22,646 bases of DNA, from NCBI RefSeq assembly GCF_031432425.1, contig NZ_JAVKPH010000046.1:1-22646 (forward strand), read 5' to 3'. Origin of the DNA: Ruixingdingia sedimenti. Its GTDB lineage: Bacteria > Pseudomonadota > Alphaproteobacteria > Rhodobacterales > Rhodobacteraceae. Shown piece by piece: positions 15,001-22,143 of this stretch. The notes under the pieces were generated by a model that saw only the letters and a list, made by a program, of their open reading frames with translations, was not told the DNA's origin and did no database searches. A program made the translations under genes and the position numbers. Each line of letters starts with the position of its first letter. The stretch's first letter is position 1.

Positions 15001-16473
15001 ATGATTATCAAAGGGGGCTCCCGCGCCGGACCACAACAGCTCGCCGCCCACCTTCAGCGGACGGATACCAACGAGCAGGTGGTGATCCTGGAGCTGCATT
15101 CAGGCGTTGACGATCTCGCCGCCACATTCCGCGACTGGCAGACCCTCGCCGAGGGTACGCGCGGCACGAAGGGTCTGTATCACGCCAACATTGATCCGGA
15201 CGCCCGCTATGCGATGACGCCGGAGCAATGGGCGCAGGCCGTGGACGTGCTGGAGCGGGAGCTGGGCTTCGAGGGCCAGCCCCGCGCCGTCGTCCTTCAC
15301 GAAAAGAAAGGCCGCCAGCACATCCATGTCGTTTGGGCGCGCACCGACGCCGAGACCATGACCATGCGCACCGACAGTAACAACTACGCCGCTCACGAGC
15401 GCGCCAGCCAGGCGCTTGAGCGGTTATTCGGGCATGAGCCCGTGCCTGGCAAACATGCCAAGCGCGACCGCGACCGGCAGCCAGACCCCCCGAAGGCCGC
15501 CGTCAGCCATGCTGAATGGCAACAGGCGGAGCGCATCGGCCTCAGCATTGAGGACCGCCGCGCGCAGATCGCCGCGCTACACAGCGCGAGCGACAGCGGC
15601 ACAGCCTTCAAAACTGCCCTTGAGGAAGCCGGATATGTGCTCGCGCAGGGCGACCGGCGCGACTTCGTGCTGGTCGATCCGGCAGGAGAAACCTTCAGTC
15701 TCGGGCGGCAGCTCAAGGGCGTGAAGGCCGCAGAACTGCGGGCCTTCATGGCAGACGTTGACCAAAGGGCGCTTCCCACAGCCGCCGCCGCCACCGATCA
15801 GCAGCGCGCCCGCGCCGCCCAGGCGGAGCCGCCATCCTTCAAGATGGAGCCCCCGCCGGTCGAAGATTTTATGCCCGCGCCCGAGGCGCAGGAGGCCAAG
15901 CCGGAGATCCCCGGCCTCGATCCGCGCGTTGCCGAGGCACTTGCAGAGCGGGAGCGTGCAGATGCCGCCAAACTTGCCGAGTGGCATGCCGCCGAAATCA
16001 AGCGGCTCGATTATGCACTTAAGCTGGACGACAGCGAGAAGATCGCCGGGCTCGACCGCCAGCATGCGGCCGAGCGTGACCGGCTCGCGCGTGAACAGAG
16101 CGCCGCTGCCAAAGGCATCGAGGGTTTCATCGAGGCCATGAAGAACCGGCTGAATCCCGGCCGTAATGCGCAAAGCCTTCAGGCGCGGAAGAAGGAATGG
16201 AGTCAGCTTCATGCGCGCCAGGATCGAGAAAAGACAGATATGGCAGTGCTTCTCGCGCAGAACCGGGCGGAGCAGCTCGACGAACTGAGAGAGCGCCATG
16301 CACAGCAAGTCCGCGAACAGGACGCGCTCTTCGAGCGCGACCGGCAGCGCTACGCCGAGGACGCGGCGCGCGCCGAGCGCTTGCTTCAGCAAATCGAGGC
16401 TGACCGGCGCGAAGCCGAAAGACTCCAGCAAGAGGGGAGGGCGGGCGAACCGCCCCCGAGACAGGCAAAGTAA
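15001..16473 (+). CDS. Relaxase / mobilisation nuclease with long coiled-coil tail
   Basis: A 490-residue relaxase from the ATG at 15001, preceded by GGGGCGG. The N-terminal domain matches the relaxase/mobilisation nuclease family (PF03432-like): MIIKGGSRAGPQQLAAHL at the start, and the metal-binding histidine motif H100-x6-H107-x-H109 in HEKKGRQHIHVVW. The usual N-terminal catalytic tyrosine is not seen; the aligned position has H17 in QLAAHL. Histidine nucleophiles are known in MobM of pMV158 (MOBV), and a His here seems common in related alphaproteobacterial proteins. A middle domain (about 180-260) may bind DNA. Residues about 340-480 are charged and strongly helical, a likely coiled coil, and could carry the secretion signal. 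It works with MobC and the J-domain coupling protein. Confidence 0.88.
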   Translation: MIIKGGSRAGPQQLAAHLQRTDTNEQVVILELHSGVDDLAATFRDWQTLAEGTRGTKGLYHANIDPDARYAMTPEQWAQAVDVLERELGFEGQPRAVVLHEKKGRQHIHVVWARTDAETMTMRTDSNNYAAHERASQALERLFGHEPVPGKHAKRDRDRQPDPPKAAVSHAEWQQAERIGLSIEDRRAQIAALHSASDSGTAFKTALEEAGYVLAQGDRRDFVLVDPAGETFSLGRQLKGVKAAELRAFMADVDQRALPTAAAATDQQRARAAQAEPPSFKMEPPPVEDFMPAPEAQEAKPEIPGLDPRVAEALAERERADAAKLAEWHAAEIKRLDYALKLDDSEKIAGLDRQHAAERDRLAREQSAAAKGIEGFIEAMKNRLNPGRNAQSLQARKKEWSQLHARQDREKTDMAVLLAQNRAEQLDELRERHAQQVREQDALFERDRQRYAEDAARAERLLQQIEADRREAERLQQEGRAGEPPPRQAK

Positions 16474-16580
16474 GCGGCTCGCGTTTCCTGCAACCAGAAC
16501 CGGGCCGGTCAAAGAGAAGAAAGGTTGCCACCGAAGAGGACGACGAGTTTGACGATCCGCCCGAGCTCGTTCCTGGCTTC

Positions 16581-16823
16581 ATGCCGATGGTCCGGCGCGT
16601 GCTCACGCGCTTCATGCGGCCTAAGAAGCGCAAGCAGATCAAGAACCGCCGCGCCGGAGGCCTTCGGGCGCTTCTCGCCCGCCTCGCTTTCCGCTCGAAG
16701 TTTTTGGCCGTACCGGCTCTGCCGCCTGCACCGAAACCGCCTGCACCTGAGCCGCCGCCAAGGCTGCCGCGTGGACCACGGCGGCCCTTGCACGGCCGTT
16801 TTAACGGACCTGCTGGACCATGA
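16581..16823 (+). CDS. Small basic proline-rich hypothetical protein
   Basis: An 80-residue ORF beginning MPMVRRVLTRFMRPKKRKQ. It has an arginine/lysine-rich N-terminal half and a proline-rich tail (ALPPAPKPPAPEPPPRLP). The open frame continues upstream of the ATG without a stop through an acidic segment (EEDDEFDDPPELVPGF), which looks like coding sequence, but no ATG, GTG or TTG start is available there. The true start may therefore be non-standard, or the gene may have lost its start. It lies 107 bp after the relaxase, on the same strand, and its stop is 6 bp before a strong hairpin. Function unknown; it may be the last gene of the mobilisation operon. Confidence 0.4.
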   Translation: MPMVRRVLTRFMRPKKRKQIKNRRAGGLRALLARLAFRSKFLAVPALPPAPKPPAPEPPPRLPRGPRRPLHGRFNGPAGP

Positions 16824-16828
16824 TCCCC

Positions 16829-16859
16829 GAAGGGGCGGGGTTAGAACCCCGGCCCCTTC
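16829..16859. terminator. Strong bidirectional terminator-like hairpin between convergent ORFs
   Basis: Arms GAAGGGGC-GGGGTT (16829-16842) and AACCCC-G-GCCCCTTC (16845-16859) form a 14-bp stem with one bulged G and a two-base loop AG. It sits between the plus-strand ORF ending at 16823 and the minus-strand ORF whose TAA stop is 16841-16843. No T-run follows on either side, so intrinsic termination may be weak or need a factor. Confidence 0.65.
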
Positions 16860-17029
16860 AGGCGGCGTTTGATAATCGCTCGGTTGATGTTTTCGAGAGA
16901 GGCGAGCGCATTGGCGCGATGGGTCGTTGCCTGCTCGGTCTGCGCAAGCGCGCGGCTCACGCACAGAAACTTGGAGTGCAGGATGGCGATGGGATGTTCG
17001 TCGAGTTCTGCGGCGGTGATGAGGCGCAT
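16841..17029 (-). CDS. Small conserved hypothetical protein
   Basis: From the ATG at 17029 the protein has 62 residues (MRLITAAELDEHPIAILHSK...). This start has AGGAGA eight bases upstream; an ATG at 17065 would add 12 residues but lacks such a site. The protein is helical, with KFLCVSRALAQTEQATTHRANALASLENINRAIIKRRL, and shows no named domain. It appears to be one of the small proteins that accompany plasmid backbones, but I cannot assign a role. Its last codons and stop lie inside the terminator-like hairpin. It is on the same strand as the thermonuclease gene, which ends 197 bp upstream at 17227. I saw no gene in that gap, only a short AGCCCT-TC-AGGGCT hairpin near 17136-17149. Confidence 0.65.
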   Translation of the reverse strand: MRLITAAELDEHPIAILHSKFLCVSRALAQTEQATTHRANALASLENINRAIIKRRLKGPGF

Positions 17030-17226
17030 GAGGCTGTCTCCTGTCTCTGAGGCCGCAACCATCACGGCCTTTCATGCCCCAATGGTAGGCAGCGGGATTG
17101 CCGGTACGCATCCGGAGGACTGAAACAGCGTGGAAGAGCCCTTCAGGGCTTGCGCCCCAAGGGAAGACCGAGGCCAGGGTGCAGGATCAAAAGGACGGTG
17201 TGGGGGAGGATTCCGCCGGGATCAGG

Positions 17227-17613
17227 TTACCAGCACATGATGAAGCCGTAGCGCCGCTCGGCATGACCGGCTTCGAGCATCGCGCAGGAGAGATCGACCT
17301 CATCCGCTTTGCAGCGACCAAGCGTCCGGCCATACTTGTCCGTGCCTTCCGAAGCACACTCGACCCGCGTGCGGGTGATCGACGAGAGATAATCCTTCGC
17401 CGCGTGCGGATCGCCATTGACGCAACGCCGCCCAGGGCGGCAGTGCCCGGGCATTTCCGGCGCGTCGATCCCGACCAGACGCACCCGCTGACCGTCGCAG
17501 CGGAACGTGTCACCATCGACGATGTCCGGCTGATAGCAGGCGAGGTCGGCCGCACTAACCTTTGCTTTGCCGAACATAATCCCGGCAGCCCCGAGAAAGG
17601 CGACAATCACCAT
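17227..17613 (-). CDS. Thermonuclease-family (SNase-like) secreted or membrane-anchored nuclease
   Basis: A 128-residue staphylococcal-nuclease homologue. The N-terminus (MVIVAFLGAAGIMFG) is a hydrophobic signal or anchor, so the domain should be outside the cytoplasm. The catalytic residues of SNase are all present with correct spacing: DGD at 33-35, R45 with D50 and E53 in RLVGIDAPE, and R96 in YGRTLGR. Six cysteines suggest disulphides, again fitting an extracytoplasmic location. Such genes are common on alphaproteobacterial plasmids and integrative elements next to mobilisation genes. Their role there is unsettled; nucleotide scavenging or processing of DNA during transfer are both possible. 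The gene stands at the edge of the AT-richer cargo segment. Confidence 0.88.
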   Translation of the reverse strand: MVIVAFLGAAGIMFGKAKVSAADLACYQPDIVDGDTFRCDGQRVRLVGIDAPEMPGHCRPGRRCVNGDPHAAKDYLSSITRTRVECASEGTDKYGRTLGRCKADEVDLSCAMLEAGHAERRYGFIMCW

Positions 17614-17736
17614 CGCCGCTTTGTAGGGGAAGCTTCCTCTTTTTGTCTTTCTTTGCCGTCTTTTGCGGTGAAACTTAATAACATTCTGATCTTTCAGTGA
17701 ACACCTGCCTGTGTAGGATAATGTATCTTATGGAAA

Positions 17737-18063
17737 CTAGGAATCGGTTAAAATAGTTTCGCCCAAAGCTCCGCTGCACATAAGTCTTTCACATTTTCTG
17801 AATGTCATCTCGGCCCATCTCTTGGCCGCATCATCAGGGTCAACAAGAGAATTTGCAATAAAAAGCATGAATCCAATTGCTACATCATAGCTGTTTCCGC
17901 CTTGATTTTGTAGGTGCAGAGTTATTTGTGAGAATATGTCTCTATGGTACGGAGAGATTTTGTATGGTTCTCCTAGACTATTCTTAAATTCTCTCTGAAT
18001 GATTTCCTTGGCTGCATCTTCGAGTGCAAGACTGTGATTTATATCTAATGTCATGATTCTCAT
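17737..18063 (-). CDS. Hypothetical protein, last gene of the glycosyltransferase operon
   Basis: A 108-residue ORF; a second ATG at 18054 would give 105 residues beginning MTLDINHSLALEDAAK. No domain is recognised. The protein is soluble and mostly helical, with EIIQREFKNSLGEPYKISPYHRD and GFMLFIANSLVDPDDAAKRW. Its codons are clearly AT-richer than those of the plasmid backbone. It starts 11 bp after the FkbM methyltransferase stop on the same strand, so it is probably co-transcribed with it. Because the AT-rich composition continues into the non-coding flank (17614-17736), it probably arrived with the cargo from a different donor. The 123-bp gap to the thermonuclease holds nothing that I recognise. 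Confidence 0.65.
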   Translation of the reverse strand: MRIMTLDINHSLALEDAAKEIIQREFKNSLGEPYKISPYHRDIFSQITLHLQNQGGNSYDVAIGFMLFIANSLVDPDDAAKRWAEMTFRKCERLMCSGALGETILTDS

Positions 18064-18074
18064 TATATTCAGGA

Positions 18075-18809
18075 TTATCTATCATTGTTTGTAAAATAGT
18101 GATCTTCGTGGATGGTCTTTATGTGGACGAAGCCCATACTGGCCATCATCTCAATCAATGCCGCCACCCTGTCCGGCCAAGCTTCGATCTGTAAGACGCA
18201 ACTATTATTCTGCAGTAGCGCGGTCGCGCCTTTCAGAACGGCGCGTTCATGACCTTCCACGTCGATTTTGATTGCAACAGTCTTTCCTGAGCACGAAAGC
18301 AGTGTATCGATCGACGTGCACTCGACTTGGATGGCTTTATCTATCCCTTCAGTGCCTGCCGCGATCCGGCTTTGCCCCGTTGAACCAGTAGGATAGATGG
18401 CGAATGGCGCTGTGCCCGCTGCATCCGAAGCCGCGCAACGGTAGGTCTGCACACGCGTCGTAAGGCCGTTCAAATAGAGGTTGGCCAGCAGTTGCGCGTA
18501 ATTGCGCGGATCGGGCTCGAATGCCCAGACATGTCGCGCGCGCTGTTCTGCCGCGACCTGGAGCGTGTACAGGCCGAGGTTGGCACCTATGTCGAGGAAA
18601 TAGTCGAGATTGGGTCCGGCCTGAGCGAGCAGGTAATCCACCTGATCCTCTTCATAGCCGCCGCAAATGATTTTGCGATCGACGCGGTTGCGGCGGTCGA
18701 GAAGCCATTTCAGACCGCGATACCGGATGATCCGCACATCTGCTGGCCAGATGCGGTTGCAGAAGCGCTTCAGCTCCTTCGAGACAAGCGTTCTGAGGTT
18801 TCGCTTCAT
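18075..18809 (-). CDS. FkbM-family SAM-dependent methyltransferase
   Basis: A 244-residue methyltransferase of the FkbM family, which typically O-methylates sugars or other small moieties of glycans and natural products. The SAM-binding motif I is FLDIGANLGLYTL at 71-83, followed by AFEPDP at 96-101, the family signature IKIDVEGHE at 180-188, and a C-terminal strand VLQIEAWPD. The N-terminal 60 residues are basic and probably variable. Its ATG overlaps the TGA of the upstream glycosyltransferase by 4 bp, so the two are translated together and probably act on the same glycan. The acceptor cannot be deduced. Confidence 0.9.
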   Translation of the reverse strand: MKRNLRTLVSKELKRFCNRIWPADVRIIRYRGLKWLLDRRNRVDRKIICGGYEEDQVDYLLAQAGPNLDYFLDIGANLGLYTLQVAAEQRARHVWAFEPDPRNYAQLLANLYLNGLTTRVQTYRCAASDAAGTAPFAIYPTGSTGQSRIAAGTEGIDKAIQVECTSIDTLLSCSGKTVAIKIDVEGHERAVLKGATALLQNNSCVLQIEAWPDRVAALIEMMASMGFVHIKTIHEDHYFTNNDR

Positions 18810-19738
18810 GCCCGCTCCGGCGTCGCGCGGCCCAACCGTCCTCCATCGAAGCCCGCAAACCGGTAGTTGAGGTTCACCTTGTCGCCCGTGACGGTTTCCA
18901 GTGGTGTTGTTACCGTGCGATCCGCGCGTAGCTCATCGACACCGGACAGGTGCAGGACGCCTAAAGGCTCATGCGGCATAAAAGGTTCTACAAAGAGATT
19001 CTGTTCAGCGTCCCATCGCGGTTTGCAGACGCAGAGCCAGTGTGCATAGGCCGGCAGCAGCTCCGCGCGGTAGCCTTCGAGGTGAACGAGCTTGCCTAGG
19101 GCGAGCTGTTCCGCAGGGAACAGCTTTCCCTTCGTGGCGGCTTCAATGACGAGTTTCTGCCAAGGCTTCCAGTGAGGTGCATCTGCTGCCAGAGCAAAGC
19201 AACCCGCCGACAGTACGTATTGCTCTACCATGGCCTTGGCGTAGCTGTTGCCGAAGGGCTTCCGGCCATTGGATGAGTAGAAATTCTTCACCTTGATCGG
19301 CCAGTTGCCGAGCCAGGATATGCGAACGGGCTTCGTATAGGCTCGATCAGCGCTGCTTGTAAGGGATATCCGATCCCCTTTCTTTGCTGCCTCAATGAAC
19401 ATCTCGATCGCTGACCATCGCTGCACCCAGGTATCGGCATCGAGCCAGACGTACATATCGTAGCCAGGAAAAATCTCCGGAATGAAAGGGCGGCATACGC
19501 AGGCTTTGAGGTAGTCCTTCCCCTTGGTCCGTTCTGTCGGGATCGCAGCGGGCCATTCAGGTGAAACAATGCGGGCAGCACTCCCGGACAGCGCCCCTAC
19601 CTGTTCGCGGGACAGGCCGGCATCAATGATACAAATATCAACTCCACTCGACTCCGGAAATTGCCGGATGGAAGCAATCAATTCTTGAAGAAGAGGGTAA
19701 TAATTGGCGTCACACCCTGTAACAATGGTTATCTTCAT
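18806..19738 (-). CDS. GT-A fold glycosyltransferase
   Basis: A 310-residue protein with the N-terminal nucleotide-sugar pattern MKITIVTGCDANYYPLLQELIASI and a DxD motif D100-A-D102 in YVWLDADTW, which would coordinate the metal and sugar nucleotide. Further features are the acceptor-side segments around WLGNWPIKVKNFYSSNGRKP and GVLHLSG near the C-terminus, which are reminiscent of GT8-like enzymes. The exact family is uncertain. It is cytoplasmic by sequence, with no membrane segment. It heads a minus-strand operon with the FkbM methyltransferase. Its ATG is preceded by GAAAGG and, just upstream, by a 9-bp-stem hairpin. A surface-glycan or phage-receptor modification role is plausible but unproven. 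Confidence 0.85.
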   Translation of the reverse strand: MKITIVTGCDANYYPLLQELIASIRQFPESSGVDICIIDAGLSREQVGALSGSAARIVSPEWPAAIPTERTKGKDYLKACVCRPFIPEIFPGYDMYVWLDADTWVQRWSAIEMFIEAAKKGDRISLTSSADRAYTKPVRISWLGNWPIKVKNFYSSNGRKPFGNSYAKAMVEQYVLSAGCFALAADAPHWKPWQKLVIEAATKGKLFPAEQLALGKLVHLEGYRAELLPAYAHWLCVCKPRWDAEQNLFVEPFMPHEPLGVLHLSGVDELRADRTVTTPLETVTGDKVNLNYRFAGFDGGRLGRATPERA

Positions 19739-19752
19739 AGTTGATTGCCTTT

Positions 19753-19774
19753 CTATTCTTTTAACAAAGAATAG
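19753..19774. promoter_or_regulatory. Hairpin in the glycosyltransferase leader
   Basis: CTATTCTTT (19753-19761) pairs with AAAGAATAG (19766-19774) around the loop TAAC: nine perfect base pairs. On the minus strand it lies between the AT-rich probable promoter region (about 19775-19850) and the GAAAGG ribosome site of the glycosyltransferase gene, so it could affect translation. It also overlaps the last codons of the short ORF at 19935. Confidence 0.5.
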
Positions 19775-19935
19775 TAAAAATTTGTCATTAAGTCATTTAT
19801 ATTGTTATACTTTACGTAATGAGCCGTTGTTTTATTTGCATACGATTTGGCGCGTCCGGCAAAAGCCGGAATGGGCTCTAGGGCGTTGAGTGCCCCCGAG
19901 CCGTCCTCACCTTTCGGATTGGCCGTCTCAGCCAT
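19753..19935 (-). pseudogene. Short ORF, possibly a gene truncated by the cargo insertion
   Basis: A 60-residue ORF starting at the ATG at 19935. The first about 30 codons (MAETANPKGEDGSGALNA, then EPIPAFAGRAKS) are GC-rich and look like backbone coding sequence. The codons after about residue 33 turn abruptly AT-rich (YVKYNNINDLMTNFYYSLL) and run into the leader hairpin of the glycosyltransferase operon. This change inside one ORF suggests that the 5' end of an older gene was fused to the incoming segment. It could also be an intact small gene or non-coding. A 6-bp hairpin TCCGGC-AAAA-GCCGGA is at 19855-19870. Apart from this ORF and the hairpin at 20066, the stretch 19739-20202 holds no gene that I recognise. 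Confidence 0.35.
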
Positions 19936-20065
19936 GCGGTGACGATCCCTTGCGCACATCATGAAGCGGTGCGGGTAGAGGCCCGCTGCGCTTTTTTGGG
20001 GCCTACAGCCCTTTTCGCTTTGGGGCGTGCCGCCCCCTGGCCGTCAAGACCAAGCCCTGTCGGGC

Positions 20066-20121
20066 GGAAAACGGGGGCCGTGTTGTCGCTGGCGCTCCTG
20101 CCCGCGCCACCCCCGTTTTCC
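20066..20121. promoter_or_regulatory. Large hairpin upstream of ardC
   Basis: GGAAAACGGGGG (20066-20077) pairs perfectly with CCCCCGTTTTCC (20110-20121). Inside is a second stem GGCGC (20091-20095) with GCGCC (20104-20108). It ends 81 bp before the ardC start and lies in a 230-bp non-coding stretch. It could be a terminator-like element, a protein-binding palindrome or, as in the leading regions of conjugative plasmids, a single-stranded promoter of the Frpo type. The last is an inference from its place before an antirestriction gene. Confidence 0.6.
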
Positions 20122-20202
20122 GGTCCTGACTGCCGATCCCCCGCTCATTGCCGCGTGGCTAGTCGGTTGCATGCGCAACCCCTAAGCCAAGGAAAAAAGG
20201 CA

Positions 20203-21108
20203 ATGAAACAAGATGTTTATGAGAGAGTAACCGCCCACATCGTGGCCGAGCTGGAAAAGGGCGTCCGCCCTTGGTTCAAACCGTGGAACGCCGAACACGC
20301 CGCAGGTCGGATCACCCGCCCCTTGCGCGCCAATGGTCAGCCCTACCGTGGAATCAACGTCCTGATGCTCTGGGGAGCGGCCAGCGAGCGCGGCTATAGC
20401 GCCCCCATCTGGATGACCTTCAAACAGGCGCAGGAGCTGGGCGGCCATGTCCGCAAAGGCGAAAAGGGCAATCTGGTCGTTTACGCCAACACCATCACGA
20501 AGACCGAGACCGACGAGAACGGCCAAGAGAGCGAGCGCGATATTCCCTTTATGAAAGGCTACACCGTTTTCAACGTCGAGCAGGTGGAAGGGCTTCCCGC
20601 CCATTTCTATGCTCTGGCCGAACGCCCCGCCGAGACCGTGCAGCGCATCGCGCATGCCGAAGCGTTCTTTGCCGCGACCGGAGCCGACATTCGCCACGGC
20701 GGAGACCGCGCGTTTTTCAGCCCCGCAGAGGATCGGGTGCAGATGCCCCCCATTGAAGCCTTCCGCGATGCCGAAGCCTACTATGCGACCCTTGCCCATG
20801 AGTTGACCCACTGGACGAAGGGGAAAGGCCGTCTTGAGCGGGATTTCGGCCGCAAGCGGTTTGGAGATTCAGGCTATGCGATGGAGGAACTTGTCGCCGA
20901 GCTGGGAGCAGCCTTTCTCTGCGCCGATCTGGCCTTGAGCCCCGAGCCGAGAGACGAACACGCCGCCTATCTCGCGCACTGGCTGGCTGTCCTGAAGGAA
21001 GACAAGCGCGCCATCTTCAGCGCCGCCGCCCACGCGCAGCGCGCCGCAGACTATCTCCACGGCCTTCAGCCGCAGGCCGAGGAAGAAAGGCAGGAGGTGG
21101 CCGCCTAG
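20203..21108 (+). CDS. ardC: ArdC-type antirestriction protein
   Basis: A 301-residue protein from the ATG at 20203, preceded by AAGGAAAAAAGG; the open frame extends upstream without a better start. The N-terminal domain (about 1-130; MKQDVYERVTAHIVAELEKG, then GINVLMLW and a WMTFKQAQELGG segment) is the ArdC single-stranded DNA-binding domain. The C-terminal domain is a zincin-like metallopeptidase with HELTH at 199-203 and EELVAE at 228-233 supplying the third ligand. ArdC proteins protect incoming plasmid DNA from type I restriction and are carried by mobile plasmids. On this plasmid it coexists with a plasmid-encoded R-M system. The gene stands alone, with a large hairpin upstream. The 196-bp stretch after it holds no gene that I can see. 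Confidence 0.92.
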   Translation: MKQDVYERVTAHIVAELEKGVRPWFKPWNAEHAAGRITRPLRANGQPYRGINVLMLWGAASERGYSAPIWMTFKQAQELGGHVRKGEKGNLVVYANTITKTETDENGQESERDIPFMKGYTVFNVEQVEGLPAHFYALAERPAETVQRIAHAEAFFAATGADIRHGGDRAFFSPAEDRVQMPPIEAFRDAEAYYATLAHELTHWTKGKGRLERDFGRKRFGDSGYAMEELVAELGAAFLCADLALSPEPRDEHAAYLAHWLAVLKEDKRAIFSAAAHAQRAADYLHGLQPQAEEERQEVAA

Positions 21109-21304
21109 CGGCCACCACTTCCTGTCCCGCCCACCCACCCCAGGGAAGGCGGCGACCCTTCGGGCCGCGCCGGTCAGGAGCCCGCAGGCGGGCGAAGAGC
21201 GGCGTTGTTTCAGTTACATAGGCCACAAGAGCCCCGCCGATCACCGGAATCGGGTAAAATGAAGGGGTGAAGTCCCCTCGCGCCTTGTATCGCTGCCGGA
21301 GCCG

Positions 21305-21520
21305 TCAGCTCCAATCCTCGAACGCCCGCTCTCGCTTCGGCGGCGCGTCCTTATGGCCGCTGCACAGCCAGCAGGAGCACGGACGGCAGTGCGTCGAAGC
21401 GTTCCGGCCGACCGCGCGCGGCGAATGCTCAGCTGCGGAGAGCCCGCGCGACCACAGCGCCATGATCCGGCGCGCCCGCATCTTCACGCGCTCCTCGTCT
21501 TGTCTGCGCCGTGCCCGCAT
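21305..21520 (-). CDS. Small cysteine-motif protein, conserved hypothetical
   Basis: A 71-residue ORF from the ATG at 21520, in a frame that stays open much further upstream. It is very basic at the N-terminus (MRARRRQDEERVKMRARR) and ends with a CSCWLC motif followed by KRERAFEDW. This matches, from memory, a widespread family of short proteobacterial proteins with a C-x-C-x-x-C motif followed by a conserved RAFED-like tail, often found on mobile elements and next to R-M or CRISPR genes. The cysteines may bind a metal. It is on the opposite strand to ardC and the VVA0879-like gene, which begins 64 bp away. Function is unknown. Confidence 0.55.
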   Translation of the reverse strand: MRARRRQDEERVKMRARRIMALWSRGLSAAEHSPRAVGRNASTHCRPCSCWLCSGHKDAPPKRERAFEDWS

Positions 21521-21583
21521 GATGACCGCTCTTCCCGCCCCTTCTCTCTTGTCCCGCCGCCGGTCACGCCCAGGAGCTGGCCG

Positions 21584-21919
21584 ATGAGGCCGCCCGAGCG
21601 CGGCTATACCCACACGCAGGCCGAATGGCAGGCCGAGGGCGAGCGCCGGTTCGGCCCCGACATGCTCACCTGGAAATTCGTCTGTCCGAATTGCGGCAAC
21701 GTCGCCGCCATAGCCGATTTCAAGCCCTATCGCCACATGGGCGCGGATGCCAATGCCGCCACTCTCGCCTGCATCGGCCTCTTCACCGGAGTCCGGCTCG
21801 GCAGCGCCCGTCCTTGTCACTATCTCGCTCTCAAGGACGACGGCGCGCTCTGCCCTGTCGCCGTCCTGATCCCGTCCGGTACGGTTGTCCCCTGCTTCGC
21901 TTTTGCAGAGCCGCCATAG
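21584..21919 (+). CDS. VVA0879-like conserved protein with CPNCG motif
   Basis: A 111-residue protein from the ATG at 21584, with AGGAG eight bases upstream; earlier in-frame starts lack such a site and overlap the opposite-strand gene. It begins with THTQAEWQAEGERRFG and contains WKFVCPNCGNVAAIADF, a CxxC that could be half of a zinc site, then further cysteines in LACIG, RPCHY, LCPVA and VPCFAF. This pattern corresponds to the VVA0879 family of uncharacterised plasmid proteins. No catalytic role is known. The neighbouring ardC and small conserved genes suggest it belongs to the plasmid leading-region or maintenance set. The 224-bp gap after it (21920-22143) holds no gene that I recognise. 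Confidence 0.75.
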   Translation: MRPPERGYTHTQAEWQAEGERRFGPDMLTWKFVCPNCGNVAAIADFKPYRHMGADANAATLACIGLFTGVRLGSARPCHYLALKDDGALCPVAVLIPSGTVVPCFAFAEPP

Positions 21920-22143
21920 CGGCGCGAACGGTTCCGGATCGTCCCGCTTTTCCCTTGTTTCGTTTGCATCCCCCTCGGGCATCGTGAGCCCCCTGCCATG
22001 CGCGGGCGCTACTGCCGTCAACAGGAAGCCTCGGCTCCCCCGCGAGCGGTCCCCCCAATTTTCCTGTGTGACGCCGCGCCATCGCGCCTGGCTCTCCGTG
22101 GGTACGCCCGAGAGGGCAATGCAAACCAAGGAGAAAAGACATC

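Noticed and set aside
15577..16512. Minus-strand open frame opposite the relaxase (about 311 codons)
   Set aside because: Antisense to a recognisable relaxase and coiled-coil tail; no domain in the translation.
21521..22129. N-terminal extension of the minus-strand cysteine-motif ORF
   Set aside because: The extended frame is antisense to the VVA0879-like gene and has no coding pattern. Only the final 71 residues look like a protein.
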